DNA from: CAYNNP01 sp964398215
GTDB lineage: Bacteria > Planctomycetota > Planctomycetia > Pirellulales > Pirellulaceae
Direction: 5' to 3'
NCBI GenBank assembly: GCA_964398215.1
Contig: CAYNNP010000129.1
Location: forward strand, 1-18,690
DNA: 18,690 nucleotides
Positions within the stretch are counted from its first letter, which is position 1, and every line of letters starts with the position of its first letter. The translations under genes and the position numbers were made by a program. Under the pieces are notes generated by a model. The model was not told the DNA's origin. It was given only the letters and a program-made list of their open reading frames with translations, and made no database searches. Below are positions 1-9,211 of the stretch, piece after piece.

Positions 1-5
1 TTTGT

Positions 6-26
6 GGTGTTGAAAAACTCAACACC
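6..26. repeat. Perfect 8-bp inverted repeat (stem-loop)
   Basis: GGTGTTGA (6-13) and TCAACACC (19-26) are exact reverse complements around a 5-nt loop. The stem lies about 180 nt beyond the stop codon of the last gene of the minus-strand cluster. Neither side has a clear T-tract, so it is not a textbook intrinsic terminator. It could still mark the 3' end of the long minus-strand transcript, or belong to a neighbouring unit outside the window. Confidence 0.5.
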
Positions 27-35
27 CCGCAAAAG

Positions 36-93
36 CGCAACTTCAAAACTCACGCTTCGGGTTACCAAAAAAACGCAATTGCAAAACTCACGC
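36..93. repeat. Imperfect 20-bp direct repeat pair
   Basis: Two 20-nt copies, at 36-55 and 74-93, share CGCAA followed two or three bases later by CAAAACTCACGC. They differ at two positions and sit 38 nt apart. An 8-nt inverted pair, AAACGCAA (71-78) and TTGCGTTT (121-128), overlaps the second copy. All are in the non-coding tail downstream of the minus-strand cluster. Their function is unknown. Confidence 0.5.
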
Positions 94-138
94 CATGGGC
101 TAGGCAGCTAAAGCGAAGGGTTGCGTTTATCACCAGGC

Positions 139-157
139 CCGCGGCTAGCGCCGTCGG
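139..157. repeat. GC-rich hairpin with TAGC loop
   Basis: CCGCGGC (139-145) pairs with GCCG-T-CGG (150-157) across the loop TAGC, giving seven G:C pairs with one bulged T. It starts about 50 nt past the TAG stop of the last minus-strand gene. There is no downstream T-run on the minus strand, so a Rho-independent terminator is only a weak possibility. A dispersed intergenic GC-rich repeat, or a 3'-end stabilising structure, is also plausible. Confidence 0.45.
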
Positions 158-206
158 CTCAGTAAATCAACAAGCCGTCGACGACTTTCGTTACGGCCTT
201 CAAGGT

Positions 207-2555
207 CTACTTCTTTTTCTCGTCGCTGCTCTTTGAGACGTCATTTGCGTTCAGGTCTATTTCGTCCTGATCGCTTGCTTCAATTGGTAATACGCCTCCG
301 TTCTGTTGGGCTTTCAAAAGATCCTCTTCCAGCTGATTAATATCGCGGGAGGTAAGCATCTTGGACAGCATATTGCGTGTCGACTTGAACATGTTGTCGA
401 TCTTGGCACGTTGGCTCATGTTCAAACCATCCATGTCCAGGAATTTCGTGTTCTTTTTGCCCATCTCGTTCGAGAGTTTTTCGTTGTCGGGCTGATCCCG
501 AAGCACTTGCATCAATTCGTTGGCTTTTTCCATTTCGCCTCGCTGCAATCGCAGGCGAATCCGCGCCGCAAAAAGTTTGCGGACTGCCACCAAATCCACA
601 ATCGAGTTTTCAACACCACGAATGTAGGCTTCTGCTCGCAATCGGATATCGTCGCCAGTTAGGTCCGCGATTTCCATCTGCGTAAGCCCAGGCACAAGTG
701 GAAGCCGGGCAAGCACAGCGCCACCGTTCTTGACGTACAACAATCGCAATTTGTGTTCTGGTTTCGCATCGATACTGATTCGGCCATCCCAATCTGTACG
801 ACCAACGAACGTCATCTTTTTTGTGTTCAGCTGTTTTTCATAGATCTCGTACCCGATCAACGGCTCCGTTTTTTGGCCTTTGACATGTAACCGAACGAGC
901 GTCTGTTGGTCCAGTGGTTCGACTTTCAGCGCGATCCGGAAGGTACGTTTGTTTTTGCGACCTTGTAGACCGCCTGCGCGGCCGGCAAAGAAATCCATTG
1001 CAATGTTTGCAACACTCTTTTTCTTGCGCGCTGGAATGTCACCAGGATCGATGTCCACCTCAATGGTCTCGTCTTCACGCAGCACCACTACCTTGATTGG
1101 TTTCGTAGGATCGGCAGACGCTATCAATCGTGACGCCGAAACAACGTCCGGAACTTTGGAACCAGCGATAGTTTCGATCACATCATTGAGCATCAATTTC
1201 TTGTCTGCTGGGCCGAAAGGAATGACCCCCGAGATGGTTGTTCGCCCGCGACGAATTCCTAGCGTGAACCCAAGATACCGAAGCTGGAATGGTACTGGTA
1301 TCTTATGCAGGTCAATTTTCTTTGGTTGCTTGCCTTCCACCGTGACGGTCATTGCGTCATTTCCGCGAATCGCTTTCTCGAACTGCTGCGCGTTCATCAC
1401 TTCATTTCCATTGACCTCAGTAACGAAGTTGCCGACACCTATTTTGACACCTTTGGCGACGCTCAAAACGGCAATTTCTGGTTCGACCGCAGACAAGTAT
1501 GCCCAGTCCATGGGGCCAATGATCAGCGGTCGACCGTTGCGATCATTCTTGCGAACCATTGGTACTAACACATCGTCAACATCGATTGTCCCCGGCGAGT
1601 CTTCATCGACGATCAATCCACGTGCGCGTATCAGTCCGGTCACCGCCTTGATGCCTGCATTTTCGACTCGAACCACTGGTGAAAAAGCCTTCGTTACGGC
1701 TCGCCCAATTGCTCCGGGAATTCCCACTCTCGCGACGAATGAAGAGCTGGCAACGTCACCAAAGTATCTCATCAGAGTTTCGCACTCTGTGACGTAGACC
1801 ATGCCGGGCGATGTACTTTGGTCAACGTGGACCACGTAGATCTTGTCGTATTCCTCGATCTTGTCTTCAAGCAATCCTGCAATCGGAAGTTTGACAATCT
1901 TGGCTTCGGGTTCCGTGAGTGATTCCACCATTCCCCGTGCGACCAAGATTGCTTCAGTGGATTCTTCCGCCCACTGTGCAGCCAACTCCTTGCCAGGGTC
2001 GACCGCCTTGAATTTGGTTTCAGCACCATTGAGAACGTTGTCACCCTTTTCTTTTGCTAATCGTTTGACTTCATCGATCAGTTTAGGTGTACCGTAAACG
2101 GCTTTAACATATTCAGTGATATTCCTGGGCGTGCGTATACGAATCGTATCGTTGTGATTTCGTTTCAGCGCGATAACGGGATCCGCTGACACCAATGCTT
2201 GGTACGAGATTCCTTGCATGTCGCGTTTGGCTTGCGCACGTATGGAGCTAGGGGCATCGGCAATCGTCATCCGCCAGATAGCAGAAAACCGAGCATCCAA
2301 GAATGTGCGCAACGGCTTTTCCAGACTGGCAGCATTCACTTGCGGGTCATCAGATGCTACCCAGATCAAGACCTTGTAGGGTGAATAGTCCCACGGAACG
2401 ACATGTTCTTCTTCGGGTTGCTCCGCCGATGAGTCAGATGCGTTGCTTGATACTGCCTCGGACTGCGCATTGGCGCGGTTCGAAAGCGTAGACACCAACA
2501 ACAGCGCGAGAACGCTATTTAGCAGTAGCCAGTTTAGTTTTGTTGAATTCGCCAT
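207..2555 (-). CDS. Secreted protein with two PDZ-like segments
   Basis: I do not recognise a named family for this 782-residue protein. Residues 1-30 form a signal peptide (hydrophobic LLLNSVLALLLV, then a cleavage-type ANAQ), so it should act outside the inner membrane. Two segments look like degenerate PDZ domains. One, at about residues 355-410, contains GVGNFVTEVNGNEVMN. The other, at about 440-505, contains PADKKLMLNDVIETIAG. Both have the 'ligand groove, G-D/N-V-I-x-x-I-x-G, x-V' pattern. No protease catalytic triad is visible. The C-terminal 130 residues are charged and probably helical, ending in a lysine tail. The ATG start lies 22 nt inside the 3' end of the upstream solute-binding gene, which suggests translational coupling. 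It is the last gene of the minus-strand cluster. A scaffolding or substrate-binding role in the periplasm is inferred only from the PDZ-like folds. Confidence 0.85.
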   Translation of the reverse strand: MANSTKLNWLLLNSVLALLLVSTLSNRANAQSEAVSSNASDSSAEQPEEEHVVPWDYSPYKVLIWVASDDPQVNAASLEKPLRTFLDARFSAIWRMTIADAPSSIRAQAKRDMQGISYQALVSADPVIALKRNHNDTIRIRTPRNITEYVKAVYGTPKLIDEVKRLAKEKGDNVLNGAETKFKAVDPGKELAAQWAEESTEAILVARGMVESLTEPEAKIVKLPIAGLLEDKIEEYDKIYVVHVDQSTSPGMVYVTECETLMRYFGDVASSSFVARVGIPGAIGRAVTKAFSPVVRVENAGIKAVTGLIRARGLIVDEDSPGTIDVDDVLVPMVRKNDRNGRPLIIGPMDWAYLSAVEPEIAVLSVAKGVKIGVGNFVTEVNGNEVMNAQQFEKAIRGNDAMTVTVEGKQPKKIDLHKIPVPFQLRYLGFTLGIRRGRTTISGVIPFGPADKKLMLNDVIETIAGSKVPDVVSASRLIASADPTKPIKVVVLREDETIEVDIDPGDIPARKKKSVANIAMDFFAGRAGGLQGRKNKRTFRIALKVEPLDQQTLVRLHVKGQKTEPLIGYEIYEKQLNTKKMTFVGRTDWDGRISIDAKPEHKLRLLYVKNGGAVLARLPLVPGLTQMEIADLTGDDIRLRAEAYIRGVENSIVDLVAVRKLFAARIRLRLQRGEMEKANELMQVLRDQPDNEKLSNEMGKKNTKFLDMDGLNMSQRAKIDNMFKSTRNMLSKMLTSRDINQLEEDLLKAQQNGGVLPIEASDQDEIDLNANDVSKSSDEKKK

Positions 2556-4858
2556 TTGTCACCATTTTGATAGAGCGAGACGATATCTGAACCGACACCC
2601 AACAACTCCTCACGATACGCGTAGGAATCGACCATTTGCCAAAGTGGAATGATTGGCAATTCGTTGTTAGCGATGGAGTGCAACTCTTTGAGTGCATCGG
2701 CAACCGTTTTCCAAGTCTTAGCTTCTTCGAGCCGACGAAGCCCCAGCCCCACCAACTGATCAGTACTTTTGGCTAACCCTTCAGGCCCAAGCAACCGACG
2801 TGCATCGATAATCGGTTCCCAAACGGCTGCTGCAACATAAACGATATCTGCGGTGCCTTCGTCGGGATAAGTTCGGCCAACCGGCAACTCCACTAACTCC
2901 GTCTTCACGCCCACTTGTTCCCAGTTGCCACGAATGGCTTCGCAGGCGACACGAGCAAGATTACTTGCAGGAAAGGCCAATCGAAGCGGAGTCATTTTTG
3001 GCATTTTTGTTTTCTTGCGCTCTGCCTCTGCCATCATGGTGTTCTTATTCAACGCGACCAGCAGCTTAGCCAAGCTAGGCTCAAATCGGCGTGCAACGAC
3101 ATTCACATCGTAGCCATAGCCGAGCGGATCATTCAGTTCCACGCCAGCTGGAAAAGGCCCCGAAACGACTTGGCAGCCAGGCTGTTCCAACGACTCCAAT
3201 AACTCTCCTGTAAGAATATCGTTGCGGTTGATCGCATATACCAAACCACGCCGAAACGTTCTTTCTGCCAGGAAAGGATGATCGCTGCATGGAACCAACA
3301 TGTGCACACTGGGCAATGGATAGTTGGCCACACGAATCTTGGAATTCTTTTGTCGTTTAAGGCGAATTGCATCCGCAGGAAACAACTGATCCAAAACGTC
3401 GATTTCTCCTTTCTTCAGGCGACTGACCGCTTCGGTTCCACTCTCGCAAAGAATCTCAACAATCTCGCGCGGCTTGGTTGCTGTCTTTGGCTTGCCGACC
3501 AAAACGTAGCGAACTTCTTTGTCCGACGTTTCATCAATACGGTAGTCGCCAGTGGGCGAGTTTGGCTCGCCACCAAACCAACTTCCATCCACGGTAATCT
3601 GCAAGAGGGCCGCGGGCGCGACGTGAGGCCGCCTAAATGTACAGCGGATCTGCCTTGGTCCATACAAACCAATCGAATCGATCGCTGCCGCCCAAGGCGA
3701 AAAGTACATGCCCGATTGTTCTTTGGCGCGTCTGGCAAGGATGTCTGCCACAAAGAATCCATTGACCTGATCCAGTGGCGGCTTCAACTTATCAGTGTTG
3801 ATCAACAAATCGTAATCGATTCGGCTTGGACTAATTTCGGTATCGCCAAACAAAAAGTCATACTCACCGCCCTCGGGACCAGCCTCTTTGATCTCGAATA
3901 GCGTCCGATACAACAGTCGCCCTGAGCGTCTGGCCGCCCAGTTGTCCATTCGTGTTGGTTCAAAAACCGTTGCCGTTTGCAAGACACCCACATTCACTAG
4001 CGGGTAGATCGTATCGATCTCTCGGATCAACTCTTTGCCACCTGGAATCGTTGGCTCCAAAGCGACACTTTCCCGTGCCAGCGTTCGAGCGGAGCGATAG
4101 TCTTTTCGATCACGGGCTGCGATCGCTTCCTTGCGTTTGGCGGTTGCAAGTCGCAAAAACTCGCCTTCCCACCTGGGGATGGACTTGAGCTTTTCACCAA
4201 AAAACTCTTTCTTAATTCTAGCTAATACTCCGCGAGCAAGGTCCAGCTTTCCGGTGCTCATCAGTTTCTGAAGCAATTCGTTCAAAATACGATCGATTGC
4301 GCTTGTCACGTCCGATCGCTTGTATTCGGGCGCAAATCTTCGCAATTCTTCCAGCATTCCTAACGCTGCATTTCGGTTGTCTTTCTTGGCATAATCGATT
4401 GCGTTAAACCACAAGAAATCGGATCGCATTTGTCGCAAGCCGGGTCGCTCTGGTGAATCGCGAACCAAAATCGACAGAAACGGATACGCGCCAGTAAAGT
4501 CACCCTTGGCCATTCGTTCTTTGACTTCGCGTTCAAGACGAACTTCCCACAAATCGATTTTTTCGATATCACCCCATTTCGCAGTGAAATCCTTTGCCTC
4601 GATACTGATGACTTGGAATTTCAGGCTACCCGATGGGTCACGCGGCAGCGTACGACCTGGAAATGGCAGCAGGCGCGCTTTAGCCCAACCAGCTCCTGAT
4701 GACTTTTTAAAGTAGATCAAGTCATGTGGTTCTTCTTGCAGAATCTCCAACCCGGCTGGAGGCGGCAGTCCTTCATCCGCGTAATTCAAAATTAACTGTG
4801 CGTTTGTGGTCGCGCACAAGGCGATCGAAATCAACAGCACTAATAGAAAGCGTTGCAT
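2534..4858 (-). CDS. Secreted helical-repeat/SBP_bac_5 fusion protein
   Basis: This 774-residue protein has a signal peptide at residues 1-20 (hydrophobic FLLVLLISIALCATTNA, then Q). I chose the ATG at 4858 over an upstream in-frame TTG at 4897 because the signal peptide begins there and an AGG lies 9 nt upstream. Residues of about 85-280 are alpha-helical, with TPR-like spacing of alanine-rich helices. From about 285 onward the sequence follows the extracellular solute-binding protein family 5 (OppA/DppA type). It has a LLYRTLFE motif, a 'TGDYRI' strand region, and FRRGLVYAINRNDILTG, matching the family's 'vRqAlayAIDR' signature. A classical member binds peptides or nickel and delivers them to an ABC permease. 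No permease or ATPase gene is in the window, and the usual length is about 500-550 residues. A repurposed ligand sensor or adaptor in the envelope machine seems more likely. Its stop codon overlaps the next gene. Confidence 0.88.
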   Translation of the reverse strand: MQRFLLVLLISIALCATTNAQLILNYADEGLPPPAGLEILQEEPHDLIYFKKSSGAGWAKARLLPFPGRTLPRDPSGSLKFQVISIEAKDFTAKWGDIEKIDLWEVRLEREVKERMAKGDFTGAYPFLSILVRDSPERPGLRQMRSDFLWFNAIDYAKKDNRNAALGMLEELRRFAPEYKRSDVTSAIDRILNELLQKLMSTGKLDLARGVLARIKKEFFGEKLKSIPRWEGEFLRLATAKRKEAIAARDRKDYRSARTLARESVALEPTIPGGKELIREIDTIYPLVNVGVLQTATVFEPTRMDNWAARRSGRLLYRTLFEIKEAGPEGGEYDFLFGDTEISPSRIDYDLLINTDKLKPPLDQVNGFFVADILARRAKEQSGMYFSPWAAAIDSIGLYGPRQIRCTFRRPHVAPAALLQITVDGSWFGGEPNSPTGDYRIDETSDKEVRYVLVGKPKTATKPREIVEILCESGTEAVSRLKKGEIDVLDQLFPADAIRLKRQKNSKIRVANYPLPSVHMLVPCSDHPFLAERTFRRGLVYAINRNDILTGELLESLEQPGCQVVSGPFPAGVELNDPLGYGYDVNVVARRFEPSLAKLLVALNKNTMMAEAERKKTKMPKMTPLRLAFPASNLARVACEAIRGNWEQVGVKTELVELPVGRTYPDEGTADIVYVAAAVWEPIIDARRLLGPEGLAKSTDQLVGLGLRRLEEAKTWKTVADALKELHSIANNELPIIPLWQMVDSYAYREELLGVGSDIVSLYQNGDKWRIQQN

Positions 4859-4900
4859 GTCGAATAACCTATTGGTGTAAATCGAAATAAGTATCAAAAA

Positions 4901-7900
4901 CTAAACGCCGGGGACATCAACGAAGTAGATCACGCCTTCAAGACCGGGAACCAGTATCCTGTTTCCCACGACAAACGGCGTTGACGCAATCGGCTGTCCC
5001 AAATCTATCTGACCCGCGATTTGGCTACTCCCTGAATCCACTGTCACGATCCAGCCTTTACTGCCTGCAATAACAATTTTTTCGCCAACAACGACTGGTT
5101 GCCCAGCACTTTTTCCAGCTGGAATCGCTACTGAGAACTTTTGTTTACCCTTAGCATCAAAACCACGTAACTGGCCATCCTCTGTTTTGACAAGGCAATA
5201 TTTGCCAGCGGAGTATGGTCCCCACGCAGCGCGGCCAGACAGTTTCGCTCGCACGACTTCTTTCAAACTACCAAAGTCATGTCCGACCAAAACATCTGCA
5301 TCGGGATCTGCGACAATCCCAAACAAGTTTTGGCCAACGCCAGCGACGGGCCCTACGAATGGTTTTGGTAAATCCTTGGACGCCAACTCGCTGACTTGAT
5401 CACCAACTCTCAGACGATAGATTTTCTTTCTGCTATCAGCGATCACAACTTGATCGGGATCACTGGGCAGTGGGACGGGATTGGTCCATTTGACCTGAAT
5501 CGTCGGACTGGTTGGCGGTTGAAATGGATTTCCCAGAGCGCTGCCATTGCGGTGGTTAAACAGAGCAGCCCGACCGTTGTTCAACCCCATGAACAGTCCC
5601 TTGCCAGCGCCCACACCGCCGCCATTGGGGCCGATTCCAGTCTGTAAATCCAAAACCACGACGCGCAGTTTTTCGCGTTCGCGCGAGGGATCGTACAACG
5701 CAATCTGATCAATCGCCGCCTTGTTCAGGAGGGCAACAACGTTGTTCCCCATCGCAATAGGAGATTCAAACCGCACTGTCACGTTATCACCACCAGGGTT
5801 TTCGATTGGGTTTTGAGTCACACCACTCGCAAACGCTTCTCTCGTCAGCTCGTATAGTGCTCCGCCGCTGTTAACGATATGAAAACCGTTTGGTGACTTG
5901 GCGATCATCGAAACAGGAACACCAATATCTGTCCGCCAATACTCCGTCCCTTCCTTGGGGTCGGTTGCTGTTACTCGAATTCCAGATGTTTTACGCAAAA
6001 CGCGGGCGTGAATGACTGCGTCTGGAGTCGACAGCGGTTCGCCGACAAAAGTATCTCCTTCGTACTTGAACCAATCCGACTTAACGCGACCGGTATTGAT
6101 CTGTAATTCATAACGCCCGATCTTCGTTCCGGTGATCCACATTTGACTTTTACCGACAGCCATTTGTGTTGGCGTCGGAACGTCATAGGAAGCGACTTGA
6201 TCAGCGACGATTGAAACTTGGTCCTTTTTGGAGGTTGGTTCGACATCAAGCACTGTCACTTGGCCACGGTCAGTCAACACAATCATTCGGCGTTTCTGAA
6301 CAATGGTCGGACGCACAAAGACGTTGCCAGTCAAAGGTATCGTATCCTGCACCTTGCGAATGTTGTTACCGTCGTCATCCACCTTGAAAATATGGACCAA
6401 GCAAGATTCAGGATTGATATTCTCAATCACAAAAACGTGTCCCAGCAATGGAACCGGCGGCACTGCGATCGATCCTCGATCATGCCCAATGTAATAGCTT
6501 TCGATACTGCTTCCTGTGCGCGAATCGATAACGTACAGATTGCTATGATCACCCGGCAAATAGGCGCGCCCTGTTCGGCTATCAACACCTGGTGTTACCT
6601 CCAGCGGTTGCGGAATCTTTGTCGACCAAGCGGTTTCACCAGATTTAACGTCCAGTGACAAAGTCGTACCTGCTCGGGTACTGACGAACACGTTGTCACG
6701 CACCACGAGTGGCTGCGTAAAGTCTTCGCCAATTTTGGCACGCCATAATAGTTTTCCAGTGATGCCATCGCACTTCTGGATCTCGTAGGTGCCAGACTCA
6801 CTTAAAAGTACACCGCCGGTTCCATCCAAACGCACTGGTGAATGATCTTGGCCGTAGCCAACAAAACGGCGCCACACTAATGCACCTTTCTCAGCATCAA
6901 TCCCAAGCACGGAGCCTTGTGCTCGCAAGTAATACATTTCATCCCGCAGACCTGGCAGTGGTGGCCCCTTCTGGGCCGTCAGGACGATGGCCTTCAATTG
7001 ATCTTGCTCGGCAACACCCGGAACGATCTTTGGTAAAACAGTCGAAGGCTCGACCAATTCATGCTGAATATCACTGGCTTCCAAGATCAACTCATTCAGT
7101 CGCTCATTGTTTTCCAGTTCTGGGAAATCCGTCAGCAGGACGAACCGATCGTCGTAGGCTTGCTTGGTTTTCTTATCCGCCAACAGCGATTTCATGCTGC
7201 CGACGGTGGCATCCAAGCTCTTATTGCGTTGAATGTCTCGACGAACGCGCGCCTGTCCTTCCAAAACACCACTGATACGCCCCGACAATGTCGTGCGCAT
7301 ACTCCCAGTCATGTAGTTTGGATCGTCCATGAACAAGACGCTTTCGTCCAGTCGCTTTAAAAGAGCCTCTTTGCCGGGAGTGTCCGTTGTCTCCATCGCC
7401 GCGTCTTTGATGTTCTCGCTGATCGTCACCAATAACGCCGCCACATTTCCTCGCTCTTCATTTAGCCCTTCTTCGTCGTTGATGGTAGGCAAACGTTCCT
7501 TTGCCAAATCTAAAGGACGCGTTGTGTCGGACACTGTCAGGCCTCGGTACAACTCACACATGACAATCCGAGTTCGAGAAATCGACGAGTGTTGGTTGCC
7601 CTCTCCAAAATTCTCTAAGAACGAAACATATTGTTCTTGAGCGTTGACGTAGTTTTGTTGATCGTAAAGCTTGTTGGCTTGTTCAATCACATCGTCAGCA
7701 TCTTTGGCACTGAGCCAAAAGTACAACAGTGTTCCGAAAACTGCCAAGAACACGATGATACCGATGAAACCGTAGATCTTGAACGAATCCCAGCTCGACA
7801 CAGGTTCAGCAGGTCGAGGCCGCGCGGTGGGACGATCGGGAGTCGCGACAGGCTCGGCCGCTACTTCAACGGGTTCCGCTTCGATTGCAACCGCTTCCGC

Positions 7901-8381
7901 TGCTGGAACAGCAACGGCTTCNNNNNNNNNNNNNNNNNNNNNNNNNNNNNNNNNNNNNNNNNNNNNNNNNNNNNNNNNNNNNNNNNNNNNNNNNNNNNNN
8001 NNNNNNNNNNNNNNNNNNNNNAACAGCAACGGCTTCCGCTGGCATCGCTTCGACGGGAACAGCTTCTGCAACTGCTGCTACCTCAACCGCTTCAGCGACT
8101 TCGACTACCTCGACCTCTTCGCCGACGATTCCCAGGTCGTCTTCGACAATCGCAACGACCTCCGCTGGTTCATCATCGGGGTACTGGTCTGATCGCAACT
8201 CGCCGATCAGCTTTGTAGCTTGAAACCGCGTCAGCTGCCCATTGTCAACAAGCAGTTTTGCGACAGCCTCAGGAGTTACCCGAGTACCGCCTTGGTCCAA
8301 TTGTTCTCGAAGAGCTTCGATGATCTCTTGATCCAGGAGCCCACGGCTCTCGATGCGATCGATCAGTTCCTTAGCAAGCAT
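4901..8381 (-). CDS. Membrane-anchored PQQ-like beta-propeller protein, interrupted by assembly gap
   Basis: One gene is broken by 100 Ns; joining the flanks over their shared 15 bases gives 1121 residues in one frame. Residues 1-63 form a small helical domain with LLVDNGQLTRFQATKLIGELR-like sequence, seen in many planctomycete kinases and regulators. An Ala/Val/Glu/Pro-rich linker spans the gap. A single transmembrane helix (YGFIGIIVFLAVFGTLLYFWL) then gives an N-in topology. Next comes a TPR-like segment (IEQANKLYDQQNYVNAQEQY). The large C-terminal part has repeated propeller blades such as VLGIDAEKGALVWRR, LSLDVKSGETAWSTK and IYFVDVP, typical of PQQ-like/BamB-type repeats. The propeller is therefore periplasmic, while the linker and N-domain are cytoplasmic. 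No quinoprotein dehydrogenase active-site motif was seen, so a protein-binding role is more likely than an enzymatic one. The gene follows zinc-ribbon exbD by 65 nt and precedes the solute-binding gene by 42 nt. I see no clear Shine-Dalgarno sequence before its ATG. Confidence 0.88.
7922..8021. other. 100-N assembly gap
   Basis: Exactly 100 Ns, the conventional placeholder for a gap of unknown size. The 15 bases AACAGCAACGGCTTC end the left flank (7907-7921) and also begin the right flank (8022-8036). A literal 100-nt gap would shift the reading frame. Overlapping the flanks, or inserting any multiple of three, keeps it open. Confidence 0.97.
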
Positions 8382-8446
8382 GTGTATCGCTGATTTGAAA
8401 AGTAGTCAGAAAAGATTTGTAAGCGTACGTTGGGTCAGACGGTCTG

Positions 8447-9211
8447 TCAGTTGAATTCATCAACCTGTGTAACGATCACTTCGTTGTAACCCGTGATTGT
8501 GCCAGCATCCATTCCATCGACCAAGAATCGAAGTTTCGCATCTTCATGAACCTTGATGATCAACTTCGCTTCGCCACCGTCTCCTCGCGCATCCCTGAGC
8601 TTGGATATCAAGTTTTGTTTCCCCGGTGTCTCGGCTTCCCAGTCGGCTGCCAAAACCAAGAACCCGCCCACTTCGTCGATTTGCAATTCGACCTGGTCCA
8701 GTTCCTCAGGATCCTCTTCGACCGCATTCGTACTGGGAGCATCGGTCTGCTGGCGAGGCATCTCGATCGACTTCTGTAGACTAAACGACGCCGTCACCAT
8801 AAAGAAGATCAAGAGCAAGAACGTGACGTCTACCATTGGCGTCATGTCCAATTCGTCCTCATCCCGTTGCTTACGGGGCGGCATCTCCATGTCCGGGTCT
8901 TCCTGCGAGGAGTCAGCTCCCGACGAAGCCGTCGCGCTCTTTACAGGATCGTCAATCGGTTTTTTCGATGTCGAGATGGCAACCGGGGCTTTCGACGTCG
9001 GGGCGGCAACAGCAGCAGCTACTTCGACTGCAACAGGTTCTGCTTCGACAGGCTCTGCTTCGACTGCCTCAACAACGGTTGCTTCTGCAGTTGCGGTTTC
9101 GGGAACGTGATTCGCTGTATTGCACTTTGGACATCGCACACGACGTCCTGCTAACCGATCGTTCGCCTGGTGCTTGGCACCACACTGGATACATTGAAAT
9201 GCAATTGCCAT
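8447..9211 (-). CDS. ExbD/TolR-type protein with N-terminal zinc ribbon
   Basis: A 254-residue fusion. Residues 5-33 are a zinc ribbon with four cysteines (C7, C10, C27, C30, as CIQC...CPKC). An Ala/Val/Glu/Pro-rich linker follows (about 38-75), then a charged stretch. The ExbD core comes next, with LDMTPMVDVTFLLLIFF spanning about 121-137 and the proton-carrying aspartate at D128. After the single transmembrane helix, a C-terminal domain of about 105 residues should be periplasmic. Typical ExbD/TolR proteins are about 140-150 residues, so roughly 110 residues are added on the cytoplasmic side. ExbD subunits sit with ExbB in the inner membrane and convert proton flow into force. The ATG directly follows the TAA of the upstream exbD. 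A GGAGG lies 8 nt before the start, within the 3' end of that gene. The ribbon may recruit a cytoplasmic partner; this is inference. Confidence 0.93.
   Translation of the reverse strand: MAIAFQCIQCGAKHQANDRLAGRRVRCPKCNTANHVPETATAEATVVEAVEAEPVEAEPVAVEVAAAVAAPTSKAPVAISTSKKPIDDPVKSATASSGADSSQEDPDMEMPPRKQRDEDELDMTPMVDVTFLLLIFFMVTASFSLQKSIEMPRQQTDAPSTNAVEEDPEELDQVELQIDEVGGFLVLAADWEAETPGKQNLISKLRDARGDGGEAKLIIKVHEDAKLRFLVDGMDAGTITGYNEVIVTQVDEFN

Noticed and set aside
880..1797. 305-codon open frame on the plus strand
   Set aside because: It lies wholly antisense to the PDZ-like gene, is rich in Ser/Thr/Arg with no domain, and has no ribosome site; it is a shadow frame.
7631..8223. Plus-strand frames across the N gap, rich in Arg/Gln/Ser/Thr
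   Set aside because: They are translations of the low-complexity linker DNA on the wrong strand; the minus-strand frame continues into good domains on both sides.
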